Below are positions 60,856-64,000 of a stretch of 64,000 bases of DNA, in pieces. Under the pieces are notes generated by a model. The model saw only the letters and a program-made list of their open reading frames with translations, was not told the DNA's origin and did not search any database. Origin of the DNA: Sphingopyxis flava (GTDB lineage: Bacteria > Pseudomonadota > Alphaproteobacteria > Sphingomonadales > Sphingomonadaceae); the NCBI RefSeq assembly GCF_900168005.1, contig NZ_FUYP01000016.1, positions 1 through 64,000 of the forward strand. The letters are read 5' to 3'. A program made the position numbers and the translations under genes. How positions within the stretch are numbered: the stretch's first letter is position 1; every line of letters starts with the position of its first letter.

Positions 60856-63762
60856 ATGAAACCTGTTTTTATGGCCGCTCTGCTCGCAACCGGAAGCTGT
60901 CTTGCGCTTAGCGTCCCCACCGCGAAGGCACAGACCGCAGAGACCGAATTTAATATCCCTGCGCAGCGGCTCGCCGATGCGCTGCGCGCCTACTCCGAGG
61001 CCACGGGGCGCGACGTGATCGCCGCCTCGCAGCTTCTCGAGGGACGGCGCAGCAGCGCCGTTCGCGGCCGCCTCTCACCCGATGCGGCGCTTACCCGACT
61101 TCTCGCCGGGACTGGGCTCGTCGCCGAACGGGTCGACAGCACGCTCGTACTGCGGGTCAAATCGGCGCCCGCCGACGACACCGATGCAGCGATCATCGTC
61201 ACCGGCACACGCATCCGGGGGACCGGACCCATCGGGTCGCCAGTCACCGTTATCGACCGCGCCGCGCTCGATCAAAGCGGCCGCGCCACGATCACCGATT
61301 TCCTCCAGACGATCCCGCAAAACTTCTCAGGGGGGCCTGCGGAAGCCAATGTCGGAACGAGCGCCCGCGGTTACGCCAATACGAACCTCGCCTATGGCAG
61401 CGGAATCAACCTGCGAGGCCTCGGCAGCGGCTCGACGCTCACTCTCTTTGATGGAGCGCGGCCCGCGCTCGGTGGCGGCTCAGGAGCCTTTACCGATTTG
61501 TCGCTCGTGCCCTCGGCGGCAATTGAGAGCATCGAAATTCTGACCGATGGCGCCTCTGCCGTCTATGGATCCGATGCTGTGGCCGGGGTTGTGAACATCC
61601 GGTTCCGAAATCGTTTCGAAGGCGCCGAAACTCGGCTCAGGGCGGGTACCGCTGATGGCGACTTCGGGGAGGTTCAGCTCGGCCAGATTTTCGGAACCGG
61701 CTGGTCAACCGGCCACCTCGTTGTCGCGGGCGAATATTATCGTCGCGGCAACCTTCCATCGGCGGCGCGTTCATTCGCCAGCGAGGATCTACGCCCGTTC
61801 GGCGGGCCCGATCTGCGCTCAAACATCAGCAATCCTGGAACGATCGTCGCGGCCGACGGGCGCCCCTACCGGCTCCCCATCGGTCAGGACGGCACAGCAC
61901 TTACCGCAGATCAACTCATCCCCGGCGGCTTCAACCGCGGCGACGCCCGCCGCCACATCGACCTCCTGCCCCGGCAGGAACGCGGCGGCCTCTACATCTC
62001 CGCCGAGCAGCGTATCGCGGAGCCGGTTACGCTCTTTGCGCGGCTTCTCTATTCGGAGCGGCATTTTGCCGCCCGCCAGCGCGTATTCGGCGCCTCACCC
62101 CTCACGGTCGGTCCTTCCAACCCCTATTATGTCGATCCGATCGGGACTGGCGAGCCGATTCGCGTTTATTATGACCCGACCGCAGACTTCGGACCCGAAG
62201 GGGTAGAAGGTTCGGTGCGCGCCTTTAATTCAGCCTTCGGCGCGCGCGCCACCCTTGGCGACTGGTCGCTCGAGCTGTCGGGCGGCTTCGGCCAGCAGCG
62301 CGAACGCAGCGACGGCGTGAATATCGTCCACCGCTTGCGGCTCTTGCGTTCGGTCGCAGCCACGACACCAGCAGAGGCCATCAATCTGTTCGGTGACGGC
62401 GCGGTCAACGATCCTGCGCTCATCGACAGCCTGAGGGGCGGTCTTCAGCGCCGGGTACGCTATCAGAACTGGACTGGAGCGCTTCGCGCCGACGGCCCGT
62501 TGCTTGCGCTGCCTGCGGGCGAGGTGAAGATAGCGCTCGGCGCCGAATATCGACGCGACCAGCTACGCTATGCGCAGACGATTGACCGCAGCACGGAAGC
62601 GCCTCGGACCTCCGGCATTCCCGGACTTCCCGATCATCGCACCGTGCGCGCGCTATATGGCGAGCTCGTCGTGCCGATATTCAACGCCGAAGGCCGATTT
62701 CCGGGATCGCTGACCGTCTCCGGAGCGGCACGCTATGAGGATTATTCCGATGTGGGTGACACCGCTAATCCCAAGGTTGGGATCGAATGGAAGCCACTGC
62801 ACGGACTGACCCTGCGCGCCTCTTACGGCCGGTCCTTCCGCGCGCCCTTCTTCGACGAACTCGTCGGGACGGCGAACGCCTTTTACGAGACAATCGCGCT
62901 TCCTGACCCGCAGTCACCGAGCGGTGAGACGGTCGTTCTCGGACTATTCGGCTTCCGCCCTGACCTCGGTCCGGAAAAGGCTGAGACCTGGACCGCCGGG
63001 GTCGACCTCGAACCCACTTTCCTGCCGGGGGCGCGGGCGAGCCTTAGCTGGTTCAAGATTGGCTATCGTGACCGGATCGCCACAGCCTCCTTCGACCTGT
63101 TCAATTTCCTCGTCCGCCGCGACATCTATGGCGGGCTCGTGGACGACAATCCCGATCCCGCGGTTGTCGCCGCCTATTTTGCGAACCCGAGCTTTGCGAA
63201 CTCGCTCGGCGTAACGCCCGCCGACATCGGGGCGATCGTTGAAGGACGTACGCTCAATCTATCGAAGTCAAAGGTAGAGGGGATCGATTTCGATCTGCGC
63301 TATCGCCACCAGCTCGGCGACGCGGGACATCTGTGGGTGTCGCTCGGCGGGACGCGGCTGTTGACGATCGACAATCAAATCACCGACGCGGCGCCCGCCG
63401 TTAATGTAGTGGGTACCCTTGGAAATCCGGTCAAGCTCCGTCTCCGCGGTCGGGCCGGCGTTGCAGTCGGCGCGCTCGACGCCAGCATCGGGCTGCAGCA
63501 TGTCGCGGGCTACGATAACCTCACCGTCACCCCCGCCCAGAAGGTCAAGAGCTGGACGACTTTCGATCTCCAGTTCGGCACCCGCATTGCCCAACTGGGA
63601 GGGGATCGTTCTCTCCGTCTCGCGCTCAGCATCAATAATCTATTCGACAAGGCTCCGCCTTATGTCGAGTTTCGGACCCCCACATCAGCATTTGGCTACG
63701 ATCCTGAGCAGGCAAGCGCGATCGGACGCTTGACTGCACTCCAGGCGCTGGTCTCGTGGTAA
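60856..63762 (+). CDS. TonB-dependent receptor with STN signalling domain
   Basis: A 968-aa receptor. ATG 60856 is chosen (AGGGAGGG upstream). The signal peptide is MKPVFMAALLATGSCLALSVPTAKAQ. The STN signalling domain follows at about residues 30-100 (FNIPAQRLADALRAYSEATGRDVIAASQLLEGRRSSAVRG). Then come the plug (IIVTGTRIRGTGPIGSPVTVI, DGASAVYGSDAVAGVVNIRF) and the barrel. This GTRI-type plug without the usual LFG is typical of peptide and glycan receptors of sphingomonads. The stop overlaps the next gene by seven bases, so uptake and the downstream peptidase are linked. Confidence 0.93.
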   Translation: MKPVFMAALLATGSCLALSVPTAKAQTAETEFNIPAQRLADALRAYSEATGRDVIAASQLLEGRRSSAVRGRLSPDAALTRLLAGTGLVAERVDSTLVLRVKSAPADDTDAAIIVTGTRIRGTGPIGSPVTVIDRAALDQSGRATITDFLQTIPQNFSGGPAEANVGTSARGYANTNLAYGSGINLRGLGSGSTLTLFDGARPALGGGSGAFTDLSLVPSAAIESIEILTDGASAVYGSDAVAGVVNIRFRNRFEGAETRLRAGTADGDFGEVQLGQIFGTGWSTGHLVVAGEYYRRGNLPSAARSFASEDLRPFGGPDLRSNISNPGTIVAADGRPYRLPIGQDGTALTADQLIPGGFNRGDARRHIDLLPRQERGGLYISAEQRIAEPVTLFARLLYSERHFAARQRVFGASPLTVGPSNPYYVDPIGTGEPIRVYYDPTADFGPEGVEGSVRAFNSAFGARATLGDWSLELSGGFGQQRERSDGVNIVHRLRLLRSVAATTPAEAINLFGDGAVNDPALIDSLRGGLQRRVRYQNWTGALRADGPLLALPAGEVKIALGAEYRRDQLRYAQTIDRSTEAPRTSGIPGLPDHRTVRALYGELVVPIFNAEGRFPGSLTVSGAARYEDYSDVGDTANPKVGIEWKPLHGLTLRASYGRSFRAPFFDELVGTANAFYETIALPDPQSPSGETVVLGLFGFRPDLGPEKAETWTAGVDLEPTFLPGARASLSWFKIGYRDRIATASFDLFNFLVRRDIYGGLVDDNPDPAVVAAYFANPSFANSLGVTPADIGAIVEGRTLNLSKSKVEGIDFDLRYRHQLGDAGHLWVSLGGTRLLTIDNQITDAAPAVNVVGTLGNPVKLRLRGRAGVAVGALDASIGLQHVAGYDNLTVTPAQKVKSWTTFDLQFGTRIAQLGGDRSLRLALSINNLFDKAPPYVEFRTPTSAFGYDPEQASAIGRLTALQALVSW

Positions 63763-64000
63763 TCCTCGCAGCATTCGCCGCCAGCCTCACTTCGCCCGCG
63801 GAGCCGTCACGCAATCCGATCACGCCGCGCGATCTGGTCGAGATTGCCGAGATCAGCGCCCCGACGCTTTCGCCCGATGGTAAGCGCGTGGCGTACCGCG
63901 TGAGCCGCCCAAGCATCGAGCGCAATGCCGTGATGATCCAATGGCATGTGAGCGAGGTGGACGGCACGCGCGTGACAGCGATCGGCAGCGGCGGCGATGC
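63756..64000 (+). CDS. Atxe2-type lasso-peptide isopeptidase, N-terminal part
   Basis: The frame starts at GTG 63756, overlapping the receptor stop, and runs off the right edge. The start gives a short hydrophobic leader, then NPITPRDLVEIAEI, APTLSPDGKRVAYRVSRPSIERN and QWHVSEVDGTRV. Prolyl-oligopeptidase-like isopeptidases that open lasso peptides (AtxE2 of Asticcacaulis and relatives in sphingomonads) share this N terminus (ITPRDLVEIADFG, VSPDG-x-x-VAF, SIERNT). Those enzymes sit next to TonB-dependent receptors and FecI/FecR genes, as here. The catalytic serine is beyond the window. Confidence 0.75.
   Translation, partial: MVILAAFAASLTSPAEPSRNPITPRDLVEIAEISAPTLSPDGKRVAYRVSRPSIERNAVMIQWHVSEVDGTRVTAIGSGGD

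Overview
The window looks like chromosome of a sphingomonad (Sphingomonadaceae, order Sphingomonadales; Sphingopyxis, Sphingobium or Novosphingobium are all possible and I cannot choose). The DNA is GC-rich. It carries three TonB-dependent receptors, the imuA-imuB-dnaE2 mutagenesis cassette with alphaproteobacterial GTTC-N7-GTTC SOS boxes, HWE-type sensor kinase signalling, a FecI/FecR pair, and small families common in sphingomonads (DUF5818, DUF3606, PA2169-like four-helix protein). I saw no tRNA, rRNA or CRISPR array.

Layout. 0-4 kb is a mobile patch: the end of an IS630-type transposase, a large serine recombinase with two small downstream genes (one frameshifted), a PIN/ribbon-helix-helix toxin-antitoxin operon with a clear promoter-operator, and a truncated DUF72 gene. 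4-14.3 kb is host-like: a 745-aa protein resembling a helical-barrel glycosidase, a Gln/Gly repeat protein beside a PA2169-type protein, an AlkB-like dioxygenase, a sulfatase paired with a TonB-dependent receptor, and a PAS-HWE histidine kinase. 14.6-31.05 kb is a conjugative (ICE-like) module: trbBCDEJ-(K?)-LFGI on the minus strand, a membrane-anchored LuxR-type regulator, two unknown genes and a RadC-type protein with an added winged helix, then traD, a lytic transglycosylase, DUF736, a TraF-type signal peptidase, an excisionase-like HTH protein and a DUF6499-DUF2285 gene broken by an apparent single-base insertion. No relaxase was found.

31.3-34 kb is a stability/defence patch: DUF5818, an Xre/MbcA-RES toxin-antitoxin pair and a nucleotidyltransferase-HEPN protein. 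34.2-40.4 kb looks catabolic: EthD protein, MFS permease, TonB-dependent receptor, SnoaL-like protein, divergent MarR regulator and nitroreductase. At 40.5-43.3 kb a PRC-barrel lipoprotein gene is followed by a 97%-identical truncated copy; between them lie a transposase remnant and a second Xre/MbcA-RES pair. 43.4-47.4 kb holds two convergent cyclic-di-GMP enzymes.

47.9-58.4 kb is a DNA-damage island: dnaE2, imuB and imuA behind an SOS box, a retropepsin-like protease, DUF1810, an SRAP (YedK-type) gene divergent from a catalytically degenerate SRAP paralogue with a second SOS box between them, DUF3606, exonuclease III, a possible 2H phosphoesterase and a coiled-coil protein. The right edge (59.3-64 kb) is an iron-dicitrate-style regulatory set (ECF sigma factor, FecR, STN-domain TonB-dependent receptor) running into the start of what reads as an Atxe2-type lasso-peptide isopeptidase. 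A lasso peptide biosynthesis or uptake locus therefore probably continues beyond the window.
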